DNA of 64,000 bases from Epiperipatus broadwayi (Eukaryota; Onychophora; Udeonychophora; Euonychophora; Peripatidae), in assembly GCA_028023455.1 (NCBI GenBank), contig JAQFVV010006507.1, positions 556,001 to 620,000 of the forward strand, written 5' to 3'. This document shows positions 1 to 12,949 of this stretch, one piece after another. A program made the translations under genes and the position numbers. The stretch's first letter is position 1. Every line of letters begins with the position of its first letter. The notes beneath the pieces are model-generated. The model saw only the letters and a list, made by a program, of their open reading frames with translations, made no database searches and was not told the DNA's origin.

Positions 1-2860
1 AGAATTCACTTAATTCCACATATACCTTTGGTGGAGAACATCTACTCAACACCAAGAATCCAAGAAAAACGTCATATCTCTTCCTAAGCATCATTTAATC
101 ATCTTTTAACAATAACTCCTTTACTTCTAAATACATTATTTGGTGGGGATTTTGAATTCCACAACACCAGGACCCTAAGAACATCACTTTAAAAATATCA
201 TTAATCATACGCATATAAAATAAATTAGGCTCTACTCATGGAAATTATTAACATATATTAAATAAGCAAGATCTTTTATCCCTATAAATATTACAACGCA
301 GTCAGATTTCTTTCTATTATCATAGCTTCTAAAATATTGAACCTTATAAATACATGCTAGCAGACAAATACCTACAGATAATACATCAATCTGTTCAACT
401 CCGAAAATACGACACTGTACAAATTTATGCATAAAATATTCACAAATAATACTTTATCACACAAATATTACAATTGTGCAAAACAAACACACGCTCGCGA
501 ATAAAAGTATATATAATATTAACCCTAAATTACACACTAAGCAGGTAATATGATAATTAAATATTGCATTAAGGTATACTTTTTTTTAATTTAATAAACT
601 TTAGGTTACTTTTAAGATTTAATGCTTCTAATTATTATGAACGAACTTTCATTTTATATTTAACAAACTATTTTTATTATACTTCCTTCGTTGATTCAAA
701 AAAATAATAATAATAATACTTCTCACTTTAAGATAATAACATATGCAAAAATAAATGTAAACCTCTTTAATAATATATTATTAAAAATATTTCCTTCATC
801 CTCATAAGGAAAATAATAAGACCTATCTGAACACAATCAATTTTTTTTACCGACTTACTACTCTTTTAAGTTGTACGTATTCCAGAGACGGTCTTGAAAG
901 TCAAAATAACATATATTATAAAATAAACATAATAATATTAAAGCTTCTCTATCCATCATATACATTATATATGAGTTAAGCAATAAAAAAAAAATAAAGA
1001 CACAAAAGTTATTAGTTTTGTAATTTGAATAAAAAGTTCATTTGCAAAGCTTCTCTCCGGGATTATACAAACAGTATAGGACACATTCCAAACCGCATTT
1101 AAACTAAATGCACTTCTGCAGTATAACTTAAAATATATATATATAAGCATAACTTAAATATACCCACTACTTTTCAGTGTTCATAACATATCCATTTGAG
1201 ACACCAAATCAGCAAGCAGTTAACTCCTCCTTTATCATACCGGAAATATACGATATTTTCATACCGTTCTGGATTAAATACGCAATTGTCCTTATTATTT
1301 TGAATAGCATTCTACACTTTAAATTGTCTTTAGTAATTCCGTGATTAGTAATGCTTTGTTTGATATTTCATCCTTATTGAAGAGAACCAAAAAAAAAATT
1401 ACCAGCATTTTTCTTTTGTCCTTCAAATTCAATTTAAACAGAAGTAGTTTATATGTTATTTCTTAATTTATAAATACATATTAGCTCCAGATATATCCAA
1501 TAAATGAATACTGTTACCTAAGTATGAAGAATTTAAATGTGGTATGCTCTATCAAGATAGACATATCCTTAAGTCCATGTATAATCTTCGTGCACGAAAA
1601 ATAGTGAGAACAAAATGTATTCTATATAACAGTCTGCATACGTTTTCCATATAACAAAAAAAAAAAGAAAACACGTTGCTTAATGATAAAATGATAATAG
1701 TTATGTAAACCATTCTTATTTAAAACTGGAATTAAATAAAATAATATAAACTGCATGATATTAATATACATTTTTACAAGAGCAACGGTGATGAAGAGAT
1801 TAGTTTAAAATGTTTAAATTGAAGAGAGAATAAGTGAATTGAGTACCTCGTTAAAATTTAGTGCTGCATATTGAAATTAGCTCCTTCCATAATATATTTC
1901 TTATAATCTGACTTCAGCAATTAACTCTAGTTGTTTGAAAAATATAAGCCACTGTCTTTTTGGCTCTAATTCTTTACAAAGCTAATTTTTTACATACTGG
2001 AGAGCTTTGTTAACAGCTCTCTCTCTTGCTACAGTTTATTTTTCTTTTCTTTTTTTACTAGCTTACTCCCACGCATCTTGCTAACTCTGCTAATTACATA
2101 TTCAAAAAAAATCTTTACAAAAAAAAATGATTTTGATTTTCAGAATTAAGTGACAAAAAAAAATAATAATAATGAAATAAATAGCTTTTACAAACCTGAA
2201 AGAAAAATGAATATTAATTAACTATCTGATACAAATGATTAATAATTTATTTAATTAGTAAAATAATTTATTGGTTCAAATATCTATTAATCATTGGAAA
2301 GAAATATGTATTTGTTAATTATTTAAGATACTACTGTAGTTTAAATGTTTTTTATTGTGAATGTACTATTGTTTGCTATTATTTAAAGAATGAAAATGAG
2401 ATGAAACCTAAGGCAGAATCATACAGGTATACACATGCATGCACTACAATCTAAACATTGAACTGTCTTAACTAAAATATAATTAAAGCTGCTATTCTGT
2501 GGACAAGGATAAGAACCAATGAACAAAGGATTGTACAAACCATTCAACTAAATATTATACTAACACAGGATAACTTTGCATTTTTCCAACAAAATATATG
2601 AATTTCATTAACAAACAACCCCCCTTCCTTACATTAAAAACCTCATTAACCACAATAATACTAATGAATAACCATCAAGTGGTCAATAAACTACATAGGC
2701 AACCCATACTCAAACTTTAAATGATCTTGTTCAAAAATTTTAAAATTCCAAGGCTATTTCATTTTTTTTTATAATACAATATAACTATTTAATTACGATA
2801 CAAGGTATCTTAAACCCTTGTGCCCATTCAGGTGGTCACAATATATATATATATATATAA
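1..2860. other. AT-rich DNA without a supported gene
   Basis: I see no coding region, RNA gene or recognisable mobile element here. The only open frames are short (60-66 codons), composed of AT-rich codons and lack family features. The stretch has homopolymer runs and ends in a short (AT)n tract at about 2841-2860, directly before a Penelope-like fragment. Confidence 0.6.
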
Positions 2861-3130
2861 TAGCTGATGTTTCAGTACAATAACAAGTACTTTTTTCAAA
2901 GCAGCCTCTTTCTCAAATCATATGAATGCATGTAAGATTTAAAATTGCTTTTATCTTTTTGTTTCTCGTCGTACTTAAATTCTACTGGTTGAGAAGTTTT
3001 AAATTTTATTTTTTCCTACAATAGTTTTTTCCAAATGTTGTTAATCTTCTTAATTTACACCTTTCATTTATGCTCTTGGGCCTTTTAAAAATCTCTATAG
3101 CTCCTCTTATCAATCTCTGGTCATATTTAG
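2861..3130 (-). pseudogene. Penelope-like element 3' fragment
   Basis: Read on the minus strand this matches, with scattered substitutions, the C-terminal end and 3' tail of the Penelope-like elements at 37394-37640 (minus) and 38760-39040 (plus): the same run coding for the stretch with KRPKSINERCELKKIN is recognisable, though broken by stops here. Only the end of the protein downstream of the GIY-YIG core remains, so the insertion is strongly 5'-truncated, as is usual for this class. Its 3' end (2863-2902) holds a decayed hammerhead ribozyme, listed separately. It is older than the copies near 38 kb, judging by its greater divergence. Confidence 0.75.
2863..2902 (-). ncRNA. Hammerhead ribozyme relic at PLE 3' end
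   Basis: On the minus strand the order is stem I (GCT), a core resembling CTGANGA but reading TTGAAAA, a perfect stem II (AGTAC / GTACT at 2887-2891 and 2874-2878), GAA A, a two-base loop, T, C and the stem I partner AGC. It aligns with the intact motif at 39001-39043. Core positions C3 and G8 are changed, so it should not cleave. The perfect stem II shows what the ancestral stem looked like. Confidence 0.55.
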
Positions 3131-3458
<328 letters not shown>

Positions 3459-3597
3459 TCAATTCATTTATTTAAGCGCTAAACAACAGCATAAAGCAAA
3501 TTACAGTTTGCACATATAATAAAAGTGAAAATAAAACATATAACATAAAATGAAAATATAAATGTATACATAATAAAGTAAAATTTAAAAGACAAAA

Positions 3598-6290
3598 TCA
3601 AACATAACGTTTCAGTTTAACAAGATTACAAAATTTCTTATAATCAATGTCACACAGATTAAGGTTACTCCCTATTTGATTATATAAAGAGGGTAACCTA
3701 AATAAAGGAGAAAATTTAAGAATATTAGAATGACATGATTGAATCCCATATACACAAGTAGACCTAGTATCATAATAACTCAAAGACCTAATTGAGGTAG
3801 TTGAAACTATATCTGATAAAATAACCAGTTTATTAACAATTTTATAAAAATATTTCAAATTCCTATATTTTCGTCTAGATGAAAGATTAATCATTTTACC
3901 CTCCCAAGAAACATAATTGAAAAACTTCTTGAAAATAGACTGCAACAAGTTACATCCTTGCAAAGAACTAGGGTTCCAAATTATTGAACCATCATTACTG
4001 AACTGATAACCATGTCTAAGAATGGCACCCATACCCTTAAAAGCCTTACCAATAATCATTTCAAAATGAGGAATAAAAGATCCATTACAAGAAAACATAA
4101 TTCCAAGATATTTTTGGCATTTAACTGAAATAATTTTATGACAATTGATATAATAACAAAATTATAAAACTTCAGATTTTTTGGAATAAAAAATAAAGGA
4201 ACATTTATCAAAATTAACTGTCATATTATTTGACTCACACCAAACACTAAAGTTATCAATATCCTTCTGAAGGAGAACACAATCGTTCACTGACATAATT
4301 CTTCTAAACATCTTACAGTCATCAGCATAGCTTAACAGAAAAGAATATCTCAAGAAATCCTTAAGATCATTAATGTAAACATTAAACAGCATGGGTGCTA
4401 AAATTCTACCATGTGGAACACCTAAATTGCATTCAAAATTAAATTAAACATTATTATTGAATTTAATATATGCTGTACAACTACACAGAAATGATTGAAA
4501 CAAATATACAAGTTTATTAGAGAAACCTATTATATGTAATTTATGAAGTAAGACACTGTGATCAACTTTATCAAAGGCTTTTGGCAAATCAAAATAAATA
4601 ATATCTAGTCTTTGAGGTTCTTCAATAGCATGAGCTATATGATCATAAATTGTCAGTAGATTACTATCAATTGATCTATTAGGACTAAAACCATGTTGAG
4701 AAGAAGAAATTATCTTACCCACATCTGAAATAATTTTATTATAAATATATCTCTCAAAAATTCATGCAATGGTATGCAGAAAAGAAATCGGTCTATAATT
4801 AGAAACACATTCTCGAACACCATTTTTGAAGATTGGAACCATTTTAGCACATTTCAAAACACTAGGAAAAGTACAAGAATTAAGAGACAGATTAAAAATA
4901 AAGGCAAGAGGTACTGCAATAAATTCAGCTAGCCTTTTATAAATAAAAGAAGGAATATTATCACATCCTAAATTAGAATGAGTCTTAAGCATCCTAATAG
5001 CTACAATAACATCTTCCCTAGAGATATGATCAATTGTACATTTAGCACTAGACAAATTGCCAGGAAATGTGATTTTAGAATCATGCCCATGTTGTGAAAA
5101 GTATAACTCTGCAAAATGTTTAGAAAAATCATCTGCATTTAATTCAGAACCATGAGTCATTTGAACCTTTTTCTTACCCAAGTGTGAATTATTAACAAAA
5201 TTCCAGAATTCTCTAGGATTAGAAGAAATATTAATTTCAATTTTTTATATACTCTTGTAAATCTCGTTTATAGATATATTTAGCCAATCTTCTAAAATTG
5301 ATAAAGTTATTATAATAAATTATATTCTGTGTCTTAAAATAGACTATATGATGGTAAGATTTTCTTTTAATAATCTTAATAAGAGTATATGAAAACCAAG
5401 AAGGATTAACCTTTGTTAAACGACAATTTATTAGGAAAATATACATCAATAAAACCATTAAACATTTTCAAAAAATAATTCAAGCAAAAATTCATATCAT
5501 TAATTGAGTACATATTCCAATCAATTTTATAAAATTTTCTACAAAGATCAACATAATTACCCCTCCCATAATCCCTTTTCACAACATTAGAACAAGTAAT
5601 TTTAGAATAACACATCTTAATATAAAATTCGATAGGTGGATGATGAACATCAACTGGAAAAGAAACAGAGATAAAGTGAAAATTACTAACTATTGGTACA
5701 TTACAAAGAACACAATCTAAAGTACGCTGAAAATTATTAACAACAGGGTTATATTGTTTAAGCCCAAAAAATTTGCAAAATCTAAGCATTCTTAAAGTTT
5801 CTAGGATAATAAGGAATAATGCATAATAATCTTACCCTTAAATAAATCAGGCATATTCAAATCACCAACAATGATAATATTATTATATCTAATCAAAAAA
5901 TCTTCAAGTGCTGTCAACAAGTAATCAAGCTCTAAAAGTGAAATATTAGGTTTAAAATAAATATTTCCCAATATACATTTAAAATTATGATCCATATAAA
6001 CTTCACACCATGTAGATTCACATACAGAAGAAGTAAAACATAGATCCTTATATAAAACATTTTTGTTGATAGCAATAAGAGAACCACCTCCTCTAGCTGC
6101 ATATTCTAAAGATCTATCCGTACGTAAAATAATATACCTATTATCAAGGAAAGAACAATTGTAAAATTGTTGATTTAACCAAGTCTCTGTAAAAAATATC
6201 AAATCAAACTGCTCTGTTTCAAAGAATTGTTTAATTCCACACACTTAGTTTTCATCCCTCTAACATTCATATAAAAACAAGAAATCCCTA
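3598..6290 (-). pseudogene. LINE ORF2 (endonuclease + reverse transcriptase), broken
   Basis: The pieces run, N- to C-terminal, from about 6290 down to 3598. The endonuclease starts with a YMNVRGMKTK motif near 6270-6240, then TETWLN, RGGGSLIAI and GDLNMPD (5801-6244), and a DVHHPPIEF version of the SDHxP motif near 5620-5650. The reverse transcriptase has NYRPIS (4762-5181), QHGFSPNRS and DLPKAFDKVDH (motif A, 4444-4722), and the YADD catalytic box (4162-4392), followed by a C-terminal tail to 3598. At least five frame breaks separate the pieces. The enzyme would nick DNA and prime reverse transcription there; this copy cannot make it. Confidence 0.88.
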
Positions 6291-6447
6291 CCATATTAAA
6301 TTAAAAATAAATCAAAACAAAACAAATCAAAACAAATAAATAAATGAAATCAAGTAAAGAAAAATGTAAGTAAGTATAGTGAATAAAGAAAATAAGAAAT
6401 AAAAAAAATAAAGACAATAAGAAATCAAAGAAAACTAATAAATACCA

Positions 6448-8254
6448 CTAAAGTTTTAAAGAATTAGCCAAAGTTTCATAAAAAAAAAGAATGGAAGCAC
6501 CACAAATCCATAAATTGGAAGAGATTAAATCATTATTTTTGTGAGCGGGATCAGATATATAAAAGCAAGAAGATTTCGAGTTATACATATTAATTTCATG
6601 ACACATGATCCTAGTTCTTAAACGTTTTTCAAGAAATACCTTAATATTATATGAATTAAGACTCACTGGCATATTAGAAACAAAACATCTATTACATTTT
6701 GTATTAATATTATTAATAATATTATTATGCATTTTAGAAATACCAAACCCCCATTCCACAGGTAGTCTTTTTTTACCACAAGTTGAAAAAGAGCATTCCA
6801 AACCATGTCCCACATTAACCTCATTATCAATATAATTGTTATATTTAGAGAAATGCGAATAATTTGCTCTATGAGTAAAAAAAACCTCTATCAGTATTTG
6901 CTAGACAATTTTTTCTTCTGAAATTTGATTTAGAAAAGTCACTAGAAAAATTACTACTATACTTTTTTGGAACAGAATGTGAATATCCATCCTTCAATAT
7001 ATACTTTTTATCAGGAAAATTATCATAATATCCCAGTGATGAATTATTAACAGAAAAGCCAGAAAATTTGTTAAATTTTTCATCATCATTAAGTCGAGAA
7101 AATTGTTTTTGATATTTATCAGACTGCCTATAAATTTTAGTTTTATAAACTTTACCTTTATTGTATCTTGTACTATTATCAATTCCACATCCAATATATT
7201 CATCACATGATTACCTTTATAATCACCATTATAAATGCTATTATTTTTATTTTTATCTTTTTTCCCAAAACTGTTTTTACCTTTATCTCTAATAAAGACT
7301 GATGACTGGGGCAACTTTTCTAAGGTATTATTATCCTTAAAAGATGAATTAACATCACCAGCGAAATCAACCTCAGCGATATACCCAAAAACTTATTTCC
7401 AATAAATCACATTGTATACCTACATCACCAGAAATAACACCATCACCAATAGCTTTAGATTTATTCACACCAAATTTTGCCATATTCATAATCATACTAT
7501 AAACTTCCTGAAGAGACATAGATTTTAATAGTTCAAAAGTAAAACCAGCCAAGTCTACTTTTCTACTTTCTTTATCTTGAAGCAAACTAACTATATCCAC
7601 ATTAGAACTAGAATTTAAACTCCTATCAATTCCTAAATTATTATCACTATTATCTTCAACACTATCTCCATTATATCTATCCCTTTCAGAAATATTTTCA
7701 ATATGTATATCAGATTCCACATCTATAAGATCATTATTATCTGTTGACCTAACATTCCCAATATTTTTCATTTTATCCACAGACAATTGATTACATTCTA
7801 TACAATGGAAAAAACCCAAACCAACAGAATCAAAAATTTTTGTATCAGACCTGGACAAATTCAAACAAGTTATATGAAAATACCCTTGGCACTTAATTCC
7901 ATTATCTGCATCTGACAATTCTACATTACAATAAGTACATTTAACCCCAACTACATTAAAACCCAAACCATATGTAGAAGAATCCATGACTAAAATGTCA
8001 GGATCATTACCAATATTAATATCAGCAAATGGTGTAGTAAGATTATCTGAATTATCTATTTTGTGCTCAGTATTATAATAATGATTACAAAATTCACATA
8101 TGAAATCCAGATCATTATCATTAAAGATTTTAAAATCACTTAATTTATAACAATCCAAATGATACTTTAGCCCACAAAGACCAGCATACTTTAAATTTTT
8201 TGTCTGCCATAAATATTACATAAGCAGAGAGGACATTTAACAGCAAAAGGTGCC
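6448..8254 (-). pseudogene. LINE ORF1 with PHD-like fingers, broken
   Basis: Likely start at the ATG near 8254 (MAPFAVKCPLC), followed by a frameshift near 8190 into a 261-codon frame (7373-8158). That frame contains cysteine/histidine pairs fitting a PHD-type zinc finger (CTYC ... CQGYFHITC ... CIEC). The acidic, low-complexity middle (7000-7700) is broken by stops. The C-terminal part (6448-6813) has FVSNMPVSLNSYNIKVFLEKRL, resembling the ORF1 C-terminal domain of Jockey/CR1-type LINEs. Such ORF1 products bind element RNA; that role here is inferred from family membership. ORF2 follows downstream. Confidence 0.75.
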
Positions 8255-8722
8255 ATTAATTATAATACAAAAATAAAAAAATTTAACTATAAAATATACA
8301 AATCCTCCATTAGCATATACAAATCATATATACACAAAACTTTAAAAAAAAATCATGTACAACATATATAAATCTGTAATATCTTAAAGAGAGTAACTTC
8401 TTCTTTTCCTTCCCTTACTATTCTCAGATTCTCCAATATATATAAACAATGTCCAAAATAAAATTATTGAATATATCAAAGTCACTATGTACTTTATTAT
8501 TAATAAAATGAAATTTTATGTTTCCATTATTTAAAAATAAAATAGTAGACATTACAAATTCCATTGATTATGTTTCAAATAAAAACACATAAATATTAAA
8601 AAAAACCTGAGTCATATAAATTAAACCATGATAATAGTTTCCAAAAATAAAATATAAGCTTCAGTAATAAAATTCTCCAGGCGTATTAGTTCTAAATGCA
8701 GATCACTTAAAAAAAAACACTA

Positions 8723-8829
<107 letters not shown>

Positions 8830-9331
8830 AATAAATAAATGTTTAATATGTGGATATAGATATAAAACATGTAAATATTATATATAAAGGTTTGTAAGAA
8901 TTAATTGTTTCAAATAGAATTAAAAGGTAGGAAAATTTATAACAGAAGATCATTGTAAAAAAAGATAAGAAAATGTAAAAAGTCAGTTATTTTGAAAGGT
9001 AGAGGGGTTAAAATGATAAGTTAAAATGAATAAGAAAATTATTAAAAATAATAAAATTATTATTAAAGAATAAGATTAGAACTGATAAAATGGTAAAAAT
9101 ATAAATTGATAGGTATTAAAATAAAAAATAAAAGATAATAAAATATACTAAATAATAATGTAAATTATACATAGGAAAAAGTAGAAAATAAAATAAAATT
9201 GATAAAGTAATAATAGAGGGTGGTTTTTCCAAAAAGAATTACAAGGAAAATAGGTTTATTAATAAAAAACAATGTTTTTTTTTTTAAAAAATAATAATGT
9301 AATAATTGTGTATTTGATGTCTTTTGTTATC

Positions 9332-9362
<31 letters not shown>

Positions 9363-9689
9363 ATAAGTATATACATATATATATATATATGGATTTTGTA
9401 GATATATATATATGTTTTGAGGATATATATGTATGTATATATTTTTGATATGCATGGGTATATATGAATATTTTATATGTATATGAAGTAATGGTTATAT
9501 CTTCATATCATTCAATATTGTAGCTCTGATGAAGACTGCAGAACATTCAAAATTGTCAGGAATTATATTAAAAATTTTTTCACATTAAAGTATATATGAG
9601 GGGAGTTATTGTAAGCAATATACATGAACATATGAAGAAATGCAAGAAAGTAAAGAAGAGGAATAAGAATAACCTTCAAATGTTAAACT
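8830..9689. other. AT-rich DNA with TA/TG microsatellites
   Basis: Low-complexity AT-rich sequence with (AT)n-(GT)n around 9331-9365 and further (AT)n tracts to 9430. No gene seen. A hammerhead-like motif at 9523-9560 is listed separately. Confidence 0.6.
9523..9560 (+). ncRNA. Hammerhead-like motif, probably inactive
   Basis: Contains CTGATGA (9526-9532), a five-pair stem II with one mismatch (GACTG 9534-9538 / CATTC 9544-9548), AAAA where GAAA is expected, a short hairpin and TGTC, then AGG. The order fits a type I hammerhead with minimal stem III as found in Penelope-like elements, but G12 is changed to A and stem I has only two pairs. No PLE coding sequence is recognisable directly upstream. 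Confidence 0.35.
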
Positions 9690-10075
9690 TTCTTTTTATT
9701 TTATAGATATTATATTCTCATGTTTATTCATTATTAAAATAACAATCTACAATAACATTTAATGCAACATATACAACTTTATGGAAAAGTTTAAAATATT
9801 TGTAGATGATCTAGAAAGGTGCTATTCTTCCACATTCTTAAAAGCTGTCTTGGTTTAAATGCATGGAAAAACTTGGGTTTGCAGTAAAAGTAAAGCCTTT
9901 TTATTTCAACAAATGCTCCATACACAACAGCTATTCCTGGTTAAAAACTTTTTTAGACTTAGGAATTGTCAACTAGTAATAATTGATAAGCTCAAAAATT
10001 AAAGTTTATCTCAATATCATGGATGTTATTTCCTCATTTATATTCATTATTATAATATATCTATATGCACTGACA
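9690..10075. repeat. ~316-bp satellite, first island
   Basis: One full unit and part of a second of the diverged satellite that dominates the window. The anchor (TATTCATTATTATAATA-like) recurs at about 9726 and 10042, a spacing of 316 bp. Other landmarks match later arrays: TTCAACAAA, GGAATTGTCAA, ATTGATAA and CATGGATGTTATT. Confidence 0.8.
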
Positions 10076-11510
10076 AGCAGTGAAAGGTAAAGAAGATAAA
10101 CTAAGATTTATAATATTAAGGAGGCTTAGTACATTTGAAAAAATCTATATATCCATAATCATAGCCATGAAGCTATTTTGAAAAAATATAATATATTAAT
10201 AAGCAACAGATATTCAGAAAATGTACAAATTGTGAATTAAGTGTCCATTTATTGGAGAGGGTAAAGCATAATTCTCTTCAATTTATAGCACAGCAGTCAT
10301 TAGCAACAAGTCAGGTTTCCTTGATCTTATGTTTGGCATCACATTATTTTATAAATACAATAGAAGCAGAGGAAAGTTTAATTATGTGGCCAGTGGCATT
10401 CTGGTATTGGACAATAGCATTTTTCTATAAATGATGATGTTGAGAAAAATGTATGGAGAAGGGTGCGTGAGAACCTCCATAGAACTGTGCAAAATAAGAA
10501 ATTTCAAACCATCAGAATTTATATACAATGTTAGAAGCTTGATGAGGTTCTATTCTACTATTGGAGTTGCTAATCAATTTATTGGTTGAAGAGGGTATTA
10601 AACATTAGTCTAAATGATGGGGAAAATGTTTTATAATATTTTTGTTAGCAGAAAAATGTGTGAGGGAGAAGTCAGGGTCTGCCATCTTTGGATAGATTAA
10701 GAGTCAGTTTATGGAAAAATTGTTTTACCCTTTTTGTGAGGTGATTAATATGCTAGTAATGTATTTTGAGTATTGTTTATTGGTAGCATTGCAAGAGGCA
10801 TCATATTGACATAAGTGATAGTTTTAAATAAGAAATGATGGCAGTTTAGCTCCTTGATGGGAATGAGGTAAATTTGATTTGGGATGTGTAAAGTTTTGAA
10901 TTTAAAGAAGCTTAAAATTCATAATGTAATTTAAATGAATCTTATATATTTTAACAGGATATCTAAGCATTTAAGTAATTTGTGTAAATATTCCCAGCAA
11001 GTAATCAAGAGCAAAGCAGAATGTACTTGAATGTTAGGTTTAAAGAGGTCTGTCTATACAAACATCAGCATGATGAGTGTAGATGAGGTTCAGGGTAATA
11101 TGAAAGTATCTAGGAAGAAACTTATTATTAATATGATACACATATATGCTGTACAGAAATTTTCTGAGACATAACCCTATGAGCCAAACATCAGTCATGT
11201 AATAGTACTGTCATTTAAATATCATGATGATTTTGTCAACCAGTCAGGTGGGTAAGTTTGAAATGAAGTTGATTTGTGTTTGAGAATAATTGCTTTTTTA
11301 AAAAATTTACTTTTAATAACATTATTAGAAGGTTTTTTTTTATTAATAGAGGGTATAAATCTGTGACATCTAAAAAAAACATTTTTATATTTTCTTCTAA
11401 CTATGAGCTTTGAATGTCATTGATAATGTCAGCTGACGACTTAATAATGTAAACCCCATAGATGGACAAGTCAGTTAGCAATTGGATCACTATTTTCACA
11501 GTACTAAATA
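10076..11510. other. AT-rich DNA without a supported gene
   Basis: No recognisable element or coding region. The one open frame (60 codons at 10252-10434) has no family features. Confidence 0.5.
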
Positions 11511-11860
11511 ATAATAACGTGAAAGTTAAACACCTTCAAACAGATATGCTTTAAAAATGCTTAAGTGACAGCCAATCAGATGGAATAATGGCATCACATG
11601 GGACTCTAAATTCTAAAACACAAGCCAGAACTATTAGAAAAAGATGGATCCATCTTAATCTATGCCTCATTTATATTTAAATAAGCCAGACTGTTTTGCC
11701 GACAAGAACTTCTAAAATAGGATCCATCTTTTTCTAATAGTTCTGGCTTGTGTTTTAGAATTTAGAGTCCCATGTGATGCCATTATTCCATCTGATTGAC
11801 TGTCACTTAAGCATTTTTAAAGCATATCTGTTTGAAGGTGTTTAACTTTCACGTTATTAT
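11511..11860. mobile_element. 350-bp near-perfect foldback / MITE
   Basis: Two arms of about 141 bp (11511-11651 and 11720-11860) are reverse complements with only about one mismatch seen, around a 68-bp centre. The ends read ATAACGTGAAAG ... CTTTCACGTTAT. The near-identity of the arms implies recent origin or gene conversion. There is no coding capacity, so it would need a transposase from elsewhere. Similar 13-14 bp strings lie near both ends (CAGTACTAAATA near 11499, CAGTGCTAAATA near 11896) and might be a diverged target duplication or chance. Confidence 0.75.
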
Positions 11861-12949
11861 ATTATCTGTTTACGCTTAAATTTAATATATTTACAGTGCT
11901 AAATAGTAAATTCCTCCAAATGTCCATTATAAATCTGAGTGGAGAATTAGGCTTGTGCTGCTTAACATTAGCAACATTCCTGGGATGGGGGATAAATGCA
12001 CATAAATATATTTTGTAATATTTTGATTTGGCAAAAGCTTTAATTGCAACATTTTCAAAGCACACAAGAGATAAATTTATCATTAGTAAGTTTTATATTA
12101 TAGTTGGGAGGAGAGTTATATTTCAGTTTATTAACTTTCAGATTTATTAATAAATTTATATTTGTTCATAAAAATAAATCTAATGACTTTACCTTTATTG
12201 AACTAAGTTATAGATTTCTCAGAAGAGTAATGTTTGGTCTTGTTAATATTTATTCTCCAGTTAAGATTCATAAAATTAATAGGTTTATGATGGATAGCCT
12301 TCACAATATGAGTGATAAGTTTGTCTTTGTTGGAGTGATCTATAAGATCCATCTCAACATTGGCTATCAGTTGCATCATTGGCTGATTCCATTGGCTGCA
12401 AACAATTTTCTATATGAGTTCAAGCACAGTTCTAATGTTGGGCAACAGGGATTTTAATGGCATTATTAAGTAAATATTAACTCATTTGTCAATGAGAAAA
12501 GCAAATTTGTTAGAGAAATTTAAATACAGCTTTGCAGATAAATTTTTGCATTTACAAGTGATATATTCCAGAATAAGTACATTTGCAGAGAGATTATTAA
12601 AATGGTTTTTTGTTTTTCTTGAGTGCACCCTCAATCAGTCGATGTTGAAAAAGATCTTATACATAATCTCAATCAGAATAAACAAATAATTCATAATGAA
12701 AAGGAAAAATGTCATAAGCCTACTACTTCTAGTAATCTTAATTGGATGGCAAATATTAATGATACCAATCATTTTTCTTCTGGGATTTCTATAACTTGTC
12801 TCAACAAAGATAATGATAACAGAATTATTCTCCTGAATTTATTAGTAAAAATGAATCTGGAAATAAATTAACTGAAATTTAATGCTGTACATAATTATAA
12901 TATAAAGCTTAATAAAGATAAATTTATTTCTAGCTTGCTTCATGAATTT
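11861..12949. other. AT-rich stretch with unidentified open frames
   Basis: Three consecutive plus-strand open frames (12104-12457, 12486-12689, 12623-12871) could be the decayed N-terminal part of the Penelope-like element recognised just downstream, because they have the same strand and fit the distance. I see no diagnostic motif, so this is inference only. Confidence 0.3.

Larger units (their letters stand above)
3459..8722 (-). mobile_element. Old Jockey/CR1-like LINE, degraded
   Basis: A non-LTR retrotransposon on the minus strand with the order ORF1 (PHD-like finger, C-terminal RNA-binding-type domain), ORF2 (AP endonuclease, reverse transcriptase), then an AT-rich 3' end joined to (ATT)n. 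It belongs to the same broad clade as the tandem pair at 44351-53110 but is a different family at the sequence level. The 3' terminal GAATTGAATT is shared with that pair. Many frameshifts and stops show an old, dead copy. The 5' boundary is uncertain: coding sequence starts near 8254, and the 470 bp up to the (AAT)n tract may be 5' UTR. Confidence 0.85.

Noticed and set aside
12104-12457. Endonuclease-like reading of the frame with NIYSPVKIHK
   Set aside because: Only a vague resemblance to LINE endonuclease motifs; the catalytic GDFN and SDH boxes are absent.
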